Assembly: GCF_910594005.1 (NCBI RefSeq)
Contig: NC_057847.1
Location: 21,116,001-21,180,000 of the forward strand
Length of the DNA: 64,000 bases
Direction of reading: 5' to 3'
Source: Cervus elaphus
Taxonomy: Eukaryota > Chordata > Mammalia > Artiodactyla > Cervidae
This document shows, one piece after another, positions 1-11,502 of this stretch (positions are counted from its first letter, which is position 1; the number at the start of each line of letters is the position of its first letter). The notes under the pieces are model-generated. The model was not told the origin of the DNA. It saw only the letters and a list, made by a program, of their open reading frames with translations, and did not search any database. The position numbers and the translations under genes are program-made.

Positions 1-774
1 GTCTGCAATTCTCATTTGTTGATGTTTACTCAGGTTATTTTCTGTGTGATGTGTATTTCTTATTGTGAATTAATTTCCAGAGAAATTGTTATTGTTATTT
101 TGGAGTTTCTTTTGTCATGAAAGTGTCTTACAGAATAGTTTTATATCTGTTTCTCCTGAAATCCAATGGGTTTCAAAGATCCTAAGTACAATTTTATGGC
201 ATTTCTGTTTGTGAGTTCCTGAACCATGAGGTATTATAAATTTGTATTCCATGTCTGGGTGTGGTACAAGCTTAGAATTATAATTTCTCATGTATGCCTT
301 TTCTTTTCCACTTGAGGTACTGGACAAATAGAAACATCTTCACTATTTCATCTCAGTCAGTGGGCAGCAGTTTGATCTTTTAACAAATGGATCCGTTTAT
401 GCAAGGTCCAAACTTTACCCAGTAGGCTCAGTTGCATTTTCTGTATGTTCTCAGAACTGAGGCCACTTGTGTTCCAACAGGTTATTAGAATCCCAGCTGA
501 CAGCTCCAGTTTAACTTCAGCCTTTGCTCATTGCTTTAAATTTTATTTTATTTTTTTCCCTTCATGTCTGGCACCTGAAGATTTCCTTTTCTTTATGTTG
601 AGCTTGATTATATATTCACAAATCCTTAAAGTGTACCTTTTTATAGTTATATTATGGTGACTTGTCTATGTTAACTTAGTCCACAAAGTTGTTAAAAGTA
701 TCACCGAAGAATTCCTTTTTTTTTTCTTTTTTTCCTTTTTAATTCTCATTCAGTCTTATGGTGCTACTAGTTTA
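1..774. other. Unrecognised AT-rich DNA
   Basis: No repeat family or gene recognised. A T-rich run lies at about 716-740. The short open frames here (60-71 codons) have no recognisable domain and low-complexity hydrophobic composition, as expected by chance in AT-rich DNA. Confidence 0.5.
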
Positions 775-993
775 TCTTTAATAATCCTTACCAAAAAAGT
801 AATGAATACATAAAGGAAGAAAGACTGATACAACAAACCCAAATGTACCCACTCCTCATCTTAAGAAAAAACTACAAATAAAGCTGAAACTACCTGTGTA
901 CTTATCACTGATGGAATACCCTTCCTCCCTCCCAGAAGTAATCCCTTTCATGAATTCGTGCTGACTGTTCACATGCTTTTCTTTGTTCCTTTA

Positions 994-1620
994 AATTCAG
1001 TTCAGTTGCTCAGCTGTGTCCAACTCTTTGCGATCTCATGGACTGCAGCATGCCAGGCCTCCCTGTCCATCATCAACTCCCAGAGTTTGCTCAAACTCAT
1101 GTCCATCAAGTCGGTGATGCCATCCAACCATCTCATCCTCTGTCATCCCCTTCTCCTCCTGTCTTCATCTTTCCCAGCATCAGGATCTTTTCCAATGAGT
1201 CAGGTCTTTGAATCAGGTGGCCAAGTTATTGGAGTTTCTGCTTCAGCATCAGTCCTTCCAATGAACACTCAGGACTGATTTCCTTTAGGATGGACTGGTT
1301 GGATCTCCTTGCAATCCAAAGGACTCTCAAGAGTCTTCTCCAACACCACAGTTCAAAAGCATCAGTTCTTCGGCACTCGGCTTTCTTTATAGTCCAACTC
1401 TCACTTCCATACATGACTACTGGAAAAACCATAGCTTTGACTAGATGGACCTTTGTTGGCAAAGTAATGCCTCTGCTTTTTAATATGCTGTCTAGATTGG
1501 TCATAGCTTTTCTTTCAAGGAGAAAGTGTCTTTTAATTTCATGGCGGCAGTCAGAATCTGAAGTGATTTTGGAGCCCAAGAAAATAAAGTCTTTCACTGT
1601 TTCCATTGTTTCCCCATTGT
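994..1620 (-). mobile_element. BovB (RTE) LINE, 3' fragment
   Basis: Reads on the + strand from the reverse complement of the BovB 3' end (ttcagttcagttgctcag) inward. It is flanked by an 11-bp target-site duplication with one mismatch, TTGTTCCTTTA (983-993) and TTGTTTCTTTA (1621-1631), so this is one 5'-truncated insertion of about 627 bp. It sits inside the antisense L1M. The - strand keeps a reverse-transcriptase C-terminal frame (separate entry). Confidence 0.92.
1226..1606 (-). pseudogene. BovB reverse-transcriptase C-terminal remnant
   Basis: A 126-codon - strand frame covers the region downstream of the polymerase domain of the BovB ORF, recognisable by a SKIT...HEIKR...LLxRK block near its start and an FELWCWRRLLRV block near residues 84-95. 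It lacks all catalytic motifs (the A, B and C motifs lie upstream and were lost by 5' truncation). Its frame ends prematurely compared with the other copies in the window. It is non-functional, a passenger of the 994-1620 insertion. Confidence 0.85.
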
Positions 1621-1750
1621 TTGTTTCTTTACTACATACTTAAGTGTCCCTAATGACATAGTTGTGTGAATTTTAAACTTAATGTATGTGTATATGTATA
1701 TTAAGTTGCTTTGTTTTGCTCAGTTCTTTGTTTTCAGATTGTGTCATGTT

Positions 1751-1766
1751 AATATATATATATATA
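1751..1766. repeat. (TA)n microsatellite
   Basis: A run of eight AT dinucleotides inside the old L1M fragment. Confidence 0.8.
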
Positions 1767-1961
1767 GTTCCATTTTATTAATTTTCACTGGTATGCAGTG
1801 TTCCTTTTTGTGACCATCACAATTTGATTTATGCTCCCTGATATTGATGGATATTTATCTTTCTACCTTTTTGCTGCTAATGACAATGCTGCTCGAAACA
1901 TTTTTCTGTGTATATTCACAAGATTTCCATAGGAGTAGCTGTGCTAAGCTATAGAGTCTTT

Positions 1962-2161
1962 GTTGTTGAGTCATTTAGTCATGGCTGACTCTTTGTGACC
2001 CCATGCACTGTAGCCCACCAGGCTCCTCTGTCCATGGGATTTTCCAGGCAAGAGTACTGGATTCTCTAGGGGATCTCCCTGACCCAGGGACTTAACCCAT
2101 GTCTCCTGTGTCTCCTGCATTGGCAAGTGGATTCTTTACTGCTGAACCACCAGGGAATTCT
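1962..2161 (-). mobile_element. Bov-tA SINE
   Basis: The BovB-like tail block (gactctttgtgacccc, ccaggctcctctgtccatggg, caggcaagagtactgg) comes first, and the tRNA-derived head (attctttactgctgaaccaccaggga) is at the right, so the element is on the - strand. A degenerate duplication, TAGAGTCTTT (1952-1961) and TAGAATCCTT (2162-2171), brackets it. Inserted in the L1M. Confidence 0.9.
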
Positions 2162-2215
2162 TAGAATCCTTACATTTTTAGAATTATGAAATGTTGAAAA
2201 TTCTTTTCAAAGCCA

Positions 2216-2768
2216 TATAAAATTGACAGGTAGTGCGTCCTTTATGCACAATGAACACCAATTCTCTCTCACCTTTGCTTCCCTCCCAGTAGTTTCCACG
2301 TGGACTGCAGACTTTCACCAAATAATCTCTCCCACTCTCGAGCCCCAACCCCTAAATCTGCACACAGCCTTGTCACCATACTCCAAGTCTTCTACTTCTC
2401 CAGGCTGGAACAGTCTAGGGTAGAAGGGGCACTTGGTCAGCTCTGCTCCCTCCAATTTTCCCCTGACTCAATGGTGGAAAATGTCACAACCACCAAATAA
2501 ATGTGGCTTTTTCTCTCCTCCTTTCTAGCTCTTTTTATTAGAGGGAATTCTCTTGTGAATAAAATTATTCAAATTTTTACATAAGTGACTTCCCAAGTAA
2601 AATAGGTATATTAATCTATGTGTCCTCTTTGGTCTGTTTTACATGTTCATTTCAACACATATTCTAAAGGAAATATCTATTTTTTTGGTTTTGTACATGC
2701 AAAAATTTAGTCTAATCCAAAGATTCTGGGCCTCAGAGCTGACTTTCAGAAATTATATATGCCATGTG
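2216..2768. other. Unrecognised DNA
   Basis: A moderately C-rich stretch (about 2270-2480) followed by AT-rich DNA. An AATAAA hexamer near 2496 has no gene context. No repeat family recognised. Confidence 0.4.
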
Positions 2769-2778
2769 TGTATATATG

Positions 2779-2912
2779 ATGGCATCACTGACTCAGTGGA
2801 CATGAGTTTGAGCAAGCTTCAGGAGTTTGTGATGGACAGGGTAGCCTGGCGTGCTGCAGTCCATGGGGTTGCAAAGAGTTGGAAACGACTGGGCAACTGA
2901 ACTGAACTGATA
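2779..2912 (+). mobile_element. BovB 3' tail, sense
   Basis: Carries the BovB 3' end in sense orientation (gacatgagtttgagcaagct, gcagtccatggggttgcaaa, ending in ctgaactgaactga). A 10-bp duplication TGTATATATG is seen at 2769-2778 and 2913-2922. The sequence is low-complexity but identical on both sides. Strong 5' truncation leaves 134 bp. Confidence 0.88.
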
Positions 2913-2922
2913 TGTATATATG

Positions 2923-3384
2923 CATATGTGTATTATACTAGATGGACTGTGATGTTCATTAGATTCTCAGAGAAGTCCATGACCCTTTAATAATCATATA
3001 ACCAACTTTTTGCTAATGGGATAAATGTCAGGTTCATATGGATTAGGTCAGCTCCAGTGGAGCTGGATGGGCAGGAGAGGTTCCTTAATACCTCTCCCTC
3101 ACAGCAGAGCCCCCTTGCATAGTCTGCATATATTTATTCAAGGAAACACTATAGAACAACTATAGAACATAAATGAAACATATTTCTGCTCTATAATTTT
3201 AAATGTAAATTATAAATCAATAAATCTGCTTTTGTAAGTTTTCTGGTAAAAACCACAGATACATAAAGTATCTAATAAATGGACACTTCTATATGTTTCC
3301 TCTAGTCAATTGACATGATGATAAATGGTGAAAAATTAACTCCTTTAAATATAATATTCTGGAGATTTTTTTTTACTTTTTTAA
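2923..3384. other. Unrecognised AT-rich DNA
   Basis: Nothing recognised. The segment is strongly AT-rich with several AATAAA-like words and no supportive gene context. Confidence 0.4.
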
Positions 3385-3540
3385 TTAATTTATTTTTTTG
3401 CTGCATCAGGTCTTAGTTGTGGCATGTGGGATCTTCATTGCTGCATACAGGATCTTCACTGTGGCATGTAAAATGACCAGAGATCAAACCCCTGCATTGG
3501 GAGTATAGAGTCTTAATCACTGGACCACCAGGGAAGTCCC
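3385..3540 (-). mobile_element. CHR-2-type cetartiodactyl SINE
   Basis: The tRNA-like head is at the right end in reverse (cactggaccaccagggaagtccc). The body on the left (gctgcatcaggtcttagttgtggcatg) is preceded by an AT/T-rich tail. This is the 'ggtccagtggttaagactct' class of SINE shared by ruminants and whales, so older than Bov-tA. No clear duplication found. Confidence 0.85.
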
Positions 3541-4349
3541 CATAGAGTTTCTTTTTTAAATAATTTAATATATATATATATATATGTCTATGGAATTTCA
3601 AAGAAATTATTTAGTATTATAGAAAAATAGTTTTTTTAAACTTCAGCTGATTACTAAGTGTATGCCTTTTAACTTACTAAAGAGAATGCATTTATGGAGA
3701 TCCAGCAAGCATATTCATGGAACATGATGCATGTAGCCACCCAAATTCATGGCTAAATCTCTCGATAGAGTAAATTGCTGACAACAGAAACATTTGTACT
3801 GGCCAAGCACTGTGGCTTGATTAAATTTGCTCTTTTATTTTATAAATCTGTTGTAAAGCCGTTAGAAGAGTTTTATTGCTCAAATTATGAGGCTGAGTCA
3901 GAGTGGCCTTTTAAATCTATAAATTAATTAGAACTCTATTTCCAGAGCACTGAAAATATTCACCCGTTTGTTTCAAAGAATATATTTCCTTTCTCTATTA
4001 CAAATAAAGTGTGGTTTAGATCTCAATTCCCCAGGTGGCCATCATTCTTGTGTATGCCCCTTGGATAGACCAGCAAATAAAAATTCCCTTCACTATTCAT
4101 TTCTTGGTAAAGGTGAGAGAAGCATCTTATAGAAGCATCTTATAAAAGAAATTAACCTTAATTAAAGCATTGTCTACATTCAAAATATGGCCTAGACACA
4201 AGTCCAAGAAAGAATGACCTATCTTTACTCTCTACTCAAAATTCATTTTCCTTTCTTCATGAAAGGAACCTTCAGCATGAAAGTTCCATTGGCCCAGCAT
4301 TTCTACTTTTTGCCATTGCTTTCTTCTTTCTGCTACTTTAACAACACTT
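3541..4349. other. Unrecognised DNA with a (TA)n run and a 13-bp tandem pair
   Basis: A (TA)n tract spans 3568-3585. A perfect 13-bp tandem repeat, AGAAGCATCTTAT, lies at 4118-4130 and 4131-4143. No family or gene recognised in the rest. Confidence 0.45.
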
Positions 4350-5541
4350 TCTTTTTTGTTGTTGTTTAATTTTTATTTTGTATTGGAGTAGGGCTTCCAA
4401 GGTGACTCAGGGGTAAAAAGAATCCAACTGCCAGTGCAGGAGCCACAGGAGATGCAGTTTTGATCCCTGGGTCGGGAAGATCCCTGGGAGGAAGGCATGG
4501 CAACCCACTCCAGTATTGTTGCCTGGAGAATTCCATGAACAGAGAAACCTGGTGGACTACAGTCCATGGGGTCCAAAGAGTTGGCTACGACTAAGCAACT
4601 AAGCAGGCACACATGCGTAGTTGATTCACGGTGCTGTTTCAAGTTTACAGCAGAGTAATTCAGTTATAGATATATACGTATACACACACACCCATTCTTT
4701 TTCAGTCTTTTCCCTTGTAGGTTAATACAGAGTACTGAACAGAGTTCACTATTCTATACAGTAGGTCCTTGGTGATTATCTATTTTATATATAGTAGTGT
4801 GTCTGTGTTAGCCCAAATTCCTAAATTATCCCTCCTTCTCGCTTTTCCCCTTTGGTAAACATAAATTTGTTTCCTAAGTCTGTCAGTCTTTTTCTGTTTT
4901 GTAAATAAGTTCTTTCATATCATTTGCTTTAGATTTCACCAATCACATATATGTCTTTCTCCATAAGAGTTATTTCACTTAGTATGATATCTCTAGGTTC
5001 ATGCATGTTGCTGAAAATGGCATTATGTCATTCTTTTTGTGGCTGGGTAATATTCCATTGTATATATGTACCACATCTTCCTTACCCATTCCTCTGTCAA
5101 TGCACATTTAGGTTGCATCCATGTCTTGGCTATTGCAAATAATGCTGCAATAAACATTGGGGTACATGTATATTTTTGAATTATAGTTTTCTCTGAATAT
5201 ATGCCCAGGAGTAGGATTGCTGGATCATAGGGTAGTTCTATTTTTAGTTTTGTAAGGAAACTCCATGATGTTCTCTACTATGATTGTACCAATTTACATT
5301 ACCATCAACAGCACAGAGGGTTCCCTTTTCTCCACACCCTCTCTAGCATTTATTGCTTGTACAATTTTTGATGATGGCCATTCTCACTGGTGTGAGGCAA
5401 CCGTCACTGTAGTTTTGATTTGCATTTCTCTAGTAATTAGTGATGTTGAGTATCTTTTCATGTGCTTTTGGTATTCTATGTGTCTTCTTTGGATCCATGT
5501 CTATTTAGGTGTTTGGCCCATTTTTGATTGGATTGTTTGAT
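4350..5541 (-). mobile_element. Artiodactyl L1, 3' UTR and ORF2 end, antisense
   Basis: A T-rich left end (reverse of the poly(A) tail) leads into the L1 3' UTR (gtaggtccttggtgattatctattttatat). The antisense ORF2 C-terminal region follows (tattccattgtatatatgtacc, ttgctggatcatagggtag, ttttgatttgcatttctct). It is 5'-truncated at about 5541 and interrupted by a Bov-tA SINE at 4391-4617. It is too diverged to code. Confidence 0.88.
4391..4617 (+). mobile_element. Bov-tA SINE within L1
   Basis: Head gggcttccaaggtgactcag at the left and tail cagtccatggggtccaaagag at the right. The L1 3' UTR reads ...ttggagta before it and tagttgattcac after it, continuous with each other, so the SINE is the younger insertion. 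No long duplication is visible. Several substitutions are present relative to other copies here. Confidence 0.9.
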
Positions 5542-5544
5542 TAA

Positions 5545-7075
5545 AAACCTGCCAAAAAATAATGCCCACAATTTTAGAATCTTTTAGTCAGATTTTGTAA
5601 TGCTTCACTCTTAAATAGAAATGTAAACTAAAAGATAACCAGATGGTTAAGACATCTCCAAAGTGAAAAAAAAAAAAAGTTAAAGCATTTTTAAAATTGT
5701 ATAAAGAAAACAGTATGCAGAGAACAACAACAACAAAAAAAACCCTGTAATTAGAACCTTCCAAAAGTAAGAAATCAAGACATGCATAAAACAACAAAGA
5801 ATCATAAGAAAAAAAGACAAAAATCCTGGAAATTATAAATATTATCAAAATTTGAGGAAGAGAAAGATAAAGTAATTGAAAACTCTCAGAACCTTAAACA
5901 AGCAAAAACATTGAAAATATGTTAAAAAGAAGTAAATATAGTGGTTCAAGCTAGAGATGCCTATATCCGGCTGAGATGAATTCCTGAGAGATCAGAGGAA
6001 ATTGTGAAAGAAATACTCTAAGAAACAATATAAGAATATTTCCTGCAATGAAAGGATATGAGTCTTCATTTTAAAGAGGTCACCAAATGCATGGCACATT
6101 AAATGGAAAATGACTCACAACCATGCACCAGGAATAGAGAAGATAGTAAAAGTTTTCAGTGTACAAACTTTGAGTCACATATAAAAGACTGGGGCTGATA
6201 GTGGCACTGACTTCTCAATAAATAGCATCCTAAGTTAAAAGACAATGGGCCAACACCTTCAGTGATGAAGCAAAATAATTTTCAGTCTCAAATTATCATT
6301 CAAAGATGAGAATAAGAATAAAGACAAATTCAGATATACAGAGGACAAGGCATTTTACCTTCCATTCTCTGTTTCAAAAATGAGTCACTGAAGAATGATA
6401 TCCAGCCAAAAAGAGAGGGGGAGGGGGACAAAATGAAAAAGAAAAAAAATATGAAATATGAGGAGAAATGGAAACAATCAATAAAGCCTCAAAGAGGACT
6501 CCCAGGTAACTGACCCTGCAGCACATACTGGAATGAAAGAACAGAGACTTCAATCAGGTGTCTTCTGGAAAAAACTATTCAATAGCTTGGTTTTTACTCT
6601 GGAGCACTTTGATTTGGGGCAGATACATAGGTAGCAAGTGCTACAAGTGAAAAAATTTGACAGGGTAAAAAACTGCTGCAAAATGGGAAAATGAATCACA
6701 GCATATGTTTTAGCTCTACAGTAAATGGTATTTATAAGGTTATAATGATTTTACACTAAATATTGATTTAATTTAAAATAGTAGCTTGCAATAGAAGATG
6801 GGTAGGAGGAAGGTAGTATAACATCTGTCACAACAGGATGCCTAAAATTAATAACTTGAAGAAATAGTAGCATAAGTGTGTCATGTAGAAATATGGGCTT
6901 AAGGATAGAAGAAACAGCTTAAAAAGTCAAAAGATTATATTTGAGTAGCAAGTAATGAATGTTGGTCAGGGTCTTATTTTTCATTTTAAGTTTAATGGGA
7001 CTTTTTTTATTTTTCAACCAACTGTATATATTATTGACTTTCTCAGTAAATATTTTTAAAATAACAAGGTTTTAA
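5545..7075 (+). mobile_element. HAL1/L1-like old LINE, sense
   Basis: A-rich, sense-oriented text resembling the ORF1-like region and downstream part of HAL1 or early L1M, for example 'gatatccagccaaaa' after a 'caaattatcattcaaagatgag' block at about 6290-6310. It is highly diverged, with no surviving frame over 60 codons on the + strand. Family and boundaries are tentative. Confidence 0.5.
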
Positions 7076-8442
7076 AGCAAAATGGTGCCCAGATCTTTTG
7101 ATACTTATCTTGCTAACCTGAGCTTCATTTGTTTACTAGTGCTCTGAAGATGAGCCATGTTGTCAGACTCCTTTGGTTTATGGCTATGCAGGCAAAATAC
7201 TAAGTATTTAAAGACAAGATGCTTCTGTTGATTCCATCAGTGTAATCTATTTATGCCTCACTTAATATCCTCTGGTCCTTTACTGAGTTTCTATGACAGG
7301 ATTGTAATATAAGATTTGCACAGCTGCTGGCTCTGTTAGCAAAGCACTTGGTACCCCACAGTTACAAGGCCCCTGAGAATTTGTTAGCTCCTTGAAGTCT
7401 TGTGGGTTTTTAGACTCACAAATCCTAAATTTAAGAAATTGTCAAAGTAATCTCCCATAGACCAGGAATTTAGGTCAGAAAATACTCCAAATCCCTCAGA
7501 CAGAAAAAGCTGTAAATCTTTTAGGTTTCTTTGGAGGGTCTGAAGAGAGGTGATGTATTTAAATCTGAGAATTACATGGCAAAAGTATATTAGCTTGACA
7601 AATTCCTGTCATGATGCTACCCTCCTGGGGAGAGCAAGTCCATCTATGATACATTATATCTTTGGGAAAACACAAAATTGCTGATTTCTTTCCATTACCC
7701 TGGCCCCTTTCAAGGCTCCTCCAAAGCCTCTGTAGAAATACCCTGTTGCCTTGGGTAGAAAAACCAGACCAAAAAGATTTAGCCAAAAAGGTTATGAGAT
7801 TGAAACTTTTTATCTTTTTACCTTCAACTCTTTGGCTCTTTCTAACTGTTCCTACCCAGCAGCTCTCAGGAAGAGTCCGAAGTTTAGAAGTATAAACCCC
7901 TGCTTAACTAGCATTAGTGATGGGGTATACTCTACATTCCTCATGGGTAAATCATTCCCACCCTTCTGTGTACCCATCCTCTCTGCCCAAGGTCAGAAAA
8001 AGAGATCTTCTTATTTTTAAAAAAAACAAAAAGACACACTTTATCTGAGCAGTAGATTATTCCCATTAAATCTTAAGCACAACCCAGTTGTTAAACAGAT
8101 AAACCAAAATATTTCTAAGGAGTAATCTGGCATCACTCAGGGAATCTGCCAGATTCTGCCTCTCTGCGCCCTAGCCCAGACGTTCTCAGGGCAGAAACTG
8201 GGTGGTCAAAGGGCTGGACCACTTTTGTCTTCTGTCTCAGGGATCACTGAGTTTCAATGCCTCATCTCTAACATCTTGAAAACTGAAATCTGTTTTTTAT
8301 ATATTGTTTGTCTGTTTTTCTTTGATTTTTTTCTATCTTCCTTCTTTACTCCCCACCCCCCCCCCCCCCAACCCTTTTTTTTTTTTTTCCAGTTGTTTCA
8401 GAGGATAAATCTGGCTGGAAGCAAAATTCCTTCTTTTGGTTT
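7076..8442. other. Unrecognised DNA ending in a poly-C/poly-T tract
   Basis: No gene or family recognised with confidence. The short overlapping open frames at 7559-8020 lie on both strands and lack domains. Confidence 0.4.
8351..8388. repeat. Homopolymer C then T tract
   Basis: Fourteen Cs (8356-8369) are followed by AACCC and fourteen Ts (8375-8388). The two homopolymers generate the glycine- and lysine-like runs seen in the opposite-strand open frames, which are therefore not genes. Confidence 0.95.
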
Positions 8443-8561
8443 AGGCTGCCTTGGTAGCTCAGCTGGTAAAGAATCCACCTGCAATGCAGGAGAACCTGGT
8501 TTGATCCTTGGGTCAGGATGGTCCCCTGGAGAAGGGAAAGGCTACCCACTCCAGTATTCTT
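8443..8561 (+). mobile_element. Bov-tA SINE, left monomer of a dimer
   Basis: Starts aggctgccttggtagctcag and carries the tRNA-like A/B box region and the gatggtcccctggag block. It stops at ccactccagtattct, exactly where a second, complete monomer begins. The junction inside the tail suggests the known Bov-tA dimer arrangement rather than two independent hits. Confidence 0.9.
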
Positions 8562-8770
8562 GGGCTTCCCTGGTGGCTCAGACGGTAAAGAATCCGCCTG
8601 CAATGCAGGAGACCTGGGTTTGATCCCTGGGTTGGGAAGAGCCCCTGGAAGAGGGCATGGCAACCCACTCCAGTACTCTTGCCTGGAAAATCCCCATGGA
8701 CAGAGGAGCCTGGCAGGCTACAGTCCATGCGGTCGCAGAGTTGGACACAACTGAGCAACTTTCACTTCAC
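8562..8770 (+). mobile_element. Bov-tA SINE, right monomer of a dimer
   Basis: A full-length monomer running from gggcttccctggtggctcag through gatccctgggttgggaag to the end ctgagcaactttcacttcac. The tail's ttcact repeat is typical of this subfamily and is shared with the copies at 8902, 34534 and 50352. Confidence 0.93.
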
Positions 8771-8901
8771 TAAATATCTTGTAGGAAATCTCATCAAAGT
8801 GAGATTAAATAGCATGGGAAAAGGACATGAAGGAGAAACACTGGTAGATTTCTGGTGAAACCTACCTGTTCTACATGAAATAAAAATTATGCATGTACTT
8901 A

Positions 8902-9099
8902 GGGCTTCCCTGGTGGTTCAGCTGGTAAAGAATCCACCCGCGGTGCGGAAGACCTGGGTTCGATCCCTGGGTTGGGAAGATCCCCTGGAGAAAGGAAAGG
9001 CTACCCACTCCAGTATTCTGGCCTGGAAAATTCCATGGACTGTATAGGCCATGGGATCGCAAAGAGTCAGATACAACTGAGCAACTTTCACTTTCACTC
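8902..9099 (+). mobile_element. Bov-tA SINE
   Basis: Complete head-to-tail copy (gggcttccctggtggttcag ... gcaactttcactttcactc). It keeps CpG-containing words such as cacccgcggtgcgg in the head, suggesting a relatively young insertion. No clear duplication. Confidence 0.93.
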
Positions 9100-9206
9100 A
9101 ATGTTTATTTAAAATAATCAAACTCTGAGACTTATTTTATGAAATTACATAATACATAATATAATCTGGGTCTGGGTGACAGACAAGGCCTATGTGACTT
9201 GAAGCT

Positions 9207-10550
9207 ATTTACTCATTTATTCTTTAAACAACAATTCAATCAATAAGTATTTATTGATCACCTAGCATATGCTGGGCTCTACTCAAGGTCCTGGGAATAA
9301 GACAAAAGAAAACAGGCTGTCAGATCTGTGTGTTCATGTAGTTGACAAAATAATGAGGAGACACGCAGAAAATGCTCACATAGGGAAACAAATAAATAAG
9401 ATCACTGCAGATAGTGTTAAGTGCCATGAAGAAGATGAAACAGTGCAATGAGACAGAAAGTGACTGGTGGGAGGGACGAGAGGAAGTTCCACTTTGGCTG
9501 GCTCCTCAGGGAAGTTCTCTCTGAAAGGTTGGCATTTGAGTTTAGCCTTGAAATACCAAGGAAAAACCACGTGACAGTGTGGAATGGGTTAGAGATAAGG
9601 GAGATATTCCAAACAAAGAGAAGAGCAAATGCAGAAACCCCAGGAGGGAATAGAGCCATGTGCATTTGTGTGGTATAGAAAAGGCCAGTGTGGTTGGTGG
9701 CGGGGAAAGAGAGGAAGAGTGGTATGAGATGAGGTCTAAGAGCTAGCAAGGAGGCCTCTTTGGCCATGGCAAGGCACTGGAAAATTATTGTCATTCCAAC
9801 AGGAAGCCAGTAGAAAGATGGGCATAATCAGATTTATGCTTCAAAAGTCAGCTCTGGCTGCTGTGTGGGACCGGCGGGGTCCAAGTGAGATATGATAGAG
9901 GCCTAGACCACAATCGTATCATTGGAATAGATGAGAAGTGATCATGGTTAGAATATATTTTATAGATAGAGCTTATAGTACTTGATAAAGGATGGGCTGT
10001 GAAACATGAAAGAAAACCAGGATTCAGAAATGTTTGTGGCCTGACATACTGGCATGATGGAGGTAGCATTTTCTGAGTGGGGAAAATCTGGTGGATGAGC
10101 AGCCTTTTAGAGGTTGCCCAATGCCCAAGTGAGTATATCAGTTTAGTAGTTGGATACACAAGTTTGGAGCTGATGAGAGAGGCCTCAGTTAGGGAGAGAG
10201 ATTTAGGATAACCAGCATATTTGGAGATTGCCTACTGAAAAACTATATGAAAAGAAGAGAACTGAGGATAAGGCTTAAGTCACTCCACTTTTAGATGTCA
10301 AGAGGAGAAGAAGCTGGGCCAGCAAAAGACATTCAGAAACAGCAACAATTAAGGTGGAAGAAAAACTCCAAGAAAGAAGTGTCGTTCATCTGTGCTAAGA
10401 GCCACTGAGAGAGCGAATACCATGAAATCAGAGAAACAACCACTGAAGATGGAAATTGTGATCTTCATATGAGTTACTTAGTGGAGTGGTGGGGAATTCA
10501 GTCCAAGAAGTCGGAATGGAATAGTAAGAAAGCAGAAACAGTAAGTGTAA
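9207..10550 (-). mobile_element. L2-like ancient mammalian repeat, antisense, about 1.3 kb
   Basis: Starts like the reverse complement of an L2 3' end (aagtatttattgatcacctagcatatgctgggctct). It continues through the long mammal-wide repeat text that includes 'gctctggctgctgtgtggga' (about 9851-9870) and 'gtggagtggtggggaattcag' (about 10482). The same family recurs at 17700-18250 and, split, at 57781-60320. The exact family name is uncertain. The open frames in it are random. Confidence 0.6.
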
Positions 10551-10914
10551 AAATCCTATGTTTGCTCTGGCTTTCAGATCCCTATACTTGAAGATACAGA
10601 CATATGTGCATTTTGTGTTTTAAATAAATTGTGTCCACAAGAAAGTCAGAGTCAGCTTATGTCAGCCGTCTCCAATGATACCTTGTGCAACCTCTGTAAT
10701 AGGTATTAAACTAGAAAAGAGTCTTGTTTAGAGTTCAAATATATAGGGTTTGGAAATTGAATGGAATCATGTTTCTCTTATGAATGTCCTTTATTCAAAG
10801 TGCTGAAGTGTTTTTTCCGAATTTATTTCATTATTATTTTGTTTTTATTCAATACTTGATTCAATCAAAAGGTATATGTAATTGTATTATTTATATGTTA
10901 TAATTTATAAAGAA
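10551..10914. other. Unrecognised DNA
   Basis: AT-rich, no family or gene recognised. Confidence 0.35.
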
Positions 10915-11120
10915 AATAACTCACAAGCCTTCCACCCAGTTTAAGAACTACGTGGTTATTAATATTCTTGCATATATAATAACTGTGAGATCCCCCCTCT
11001 GTCATTATCCTGACTCACCCTCTCCCTACTGAGGATTACTATCCCAAATTTAATTTTTCCCTTGATTAAAAAAATAGTTTTATAATATACATACATATCC
11101 CTAAACAGCATATTATTTAA
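10915..11120 (-). mobile_element. L1M 3' UTR fragment, antisense
   Basis: Resembles the old L1 3' UTR reverse complement (ccacccagtttaagaactacgtggttat ... catacatatccctaaacagcatatt). It is related to the segment at 775-990. Short and diverged. Confidence 0.45.
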
Positions 11121-11269
11121 TCTTTAGTCGATCTCTGTGGGATATGGGAGTGTTATAAGCCATTTTCCTTTGTAGAAATAGAAACTTAGGTGACTGTATG
11201 ATTTACCCAAGGTCAAGAAAGCCAACTGAAACCAGAACCAAATACACTCTTTCTTGATTCAGAACATGT

Positions 11270-11489
11270 GTACACATATGCTCAGTCGCTTCAATCATGT
11301 CCAACTCTTTGCAACCCTGTGGACCATAGTCCCTCAGGCTGCTCTGTCCAAGGGATTCTCCAGGCAAGAATACTGGAGTTTCCATGCCCTCCTCCAGTGG
11401 ATCTTCCCAACCCAGGGATCAAAGCCGTGTTTCCTGTGTCTCCTGCATTGCAGGCAGATTCTTTAGCACTGAGCTACCGGAGAAACTCA
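11270..11489 (-). mobile_element. Bov-tA SINE with perfect 13-bp duplication
   Basis: Tail block at the left (gctcagtcgcttcaatcatg), head at the right (attctttagcactgagctacc). The duplication ATTCAGAACATGT is identical at 11257-11269 and 11490-11502, defining the insertion precisely. Confidence 0.95.
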
Positions 11490-11502
11490 ATTCAGAACAT
11501 GT

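Larger units (their letters stand above)
775..2215 (-). mobile_element. L1M LINE 3' region, antisense, split by BovB and Bov-tA
   Basis: The text around the two younger insertions resembles the reverse complement of an old mammalian L1 3' end. It has the 'gaaactacctgtgta...cccttcctccctcccagaagtaa' type block before the first insertion and the 'ctgctaatgacaatgctgctcgaaaca' type block (about 1873-1900) after it. The two interruptions are BovB (994-1620) and Bov-tA (1962-2161). Outer edges are approximate. No open reading frame survives. Confidence 0.6.

Noticed and set aside
8346..8663. Overlapping open frames on both strands with glycine and proline runs
   Set aside because: The runs come from C14 and T14 homopolymers, and the rest is Bov-tA SINE sequence.
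8443..9099. tRNA genes, because SINE heads keep A/B-box-like words
   Set aside because: These are tRNA-derived SINE heads. They lack a full cloverleaf and continue into the BovB-derived tail.
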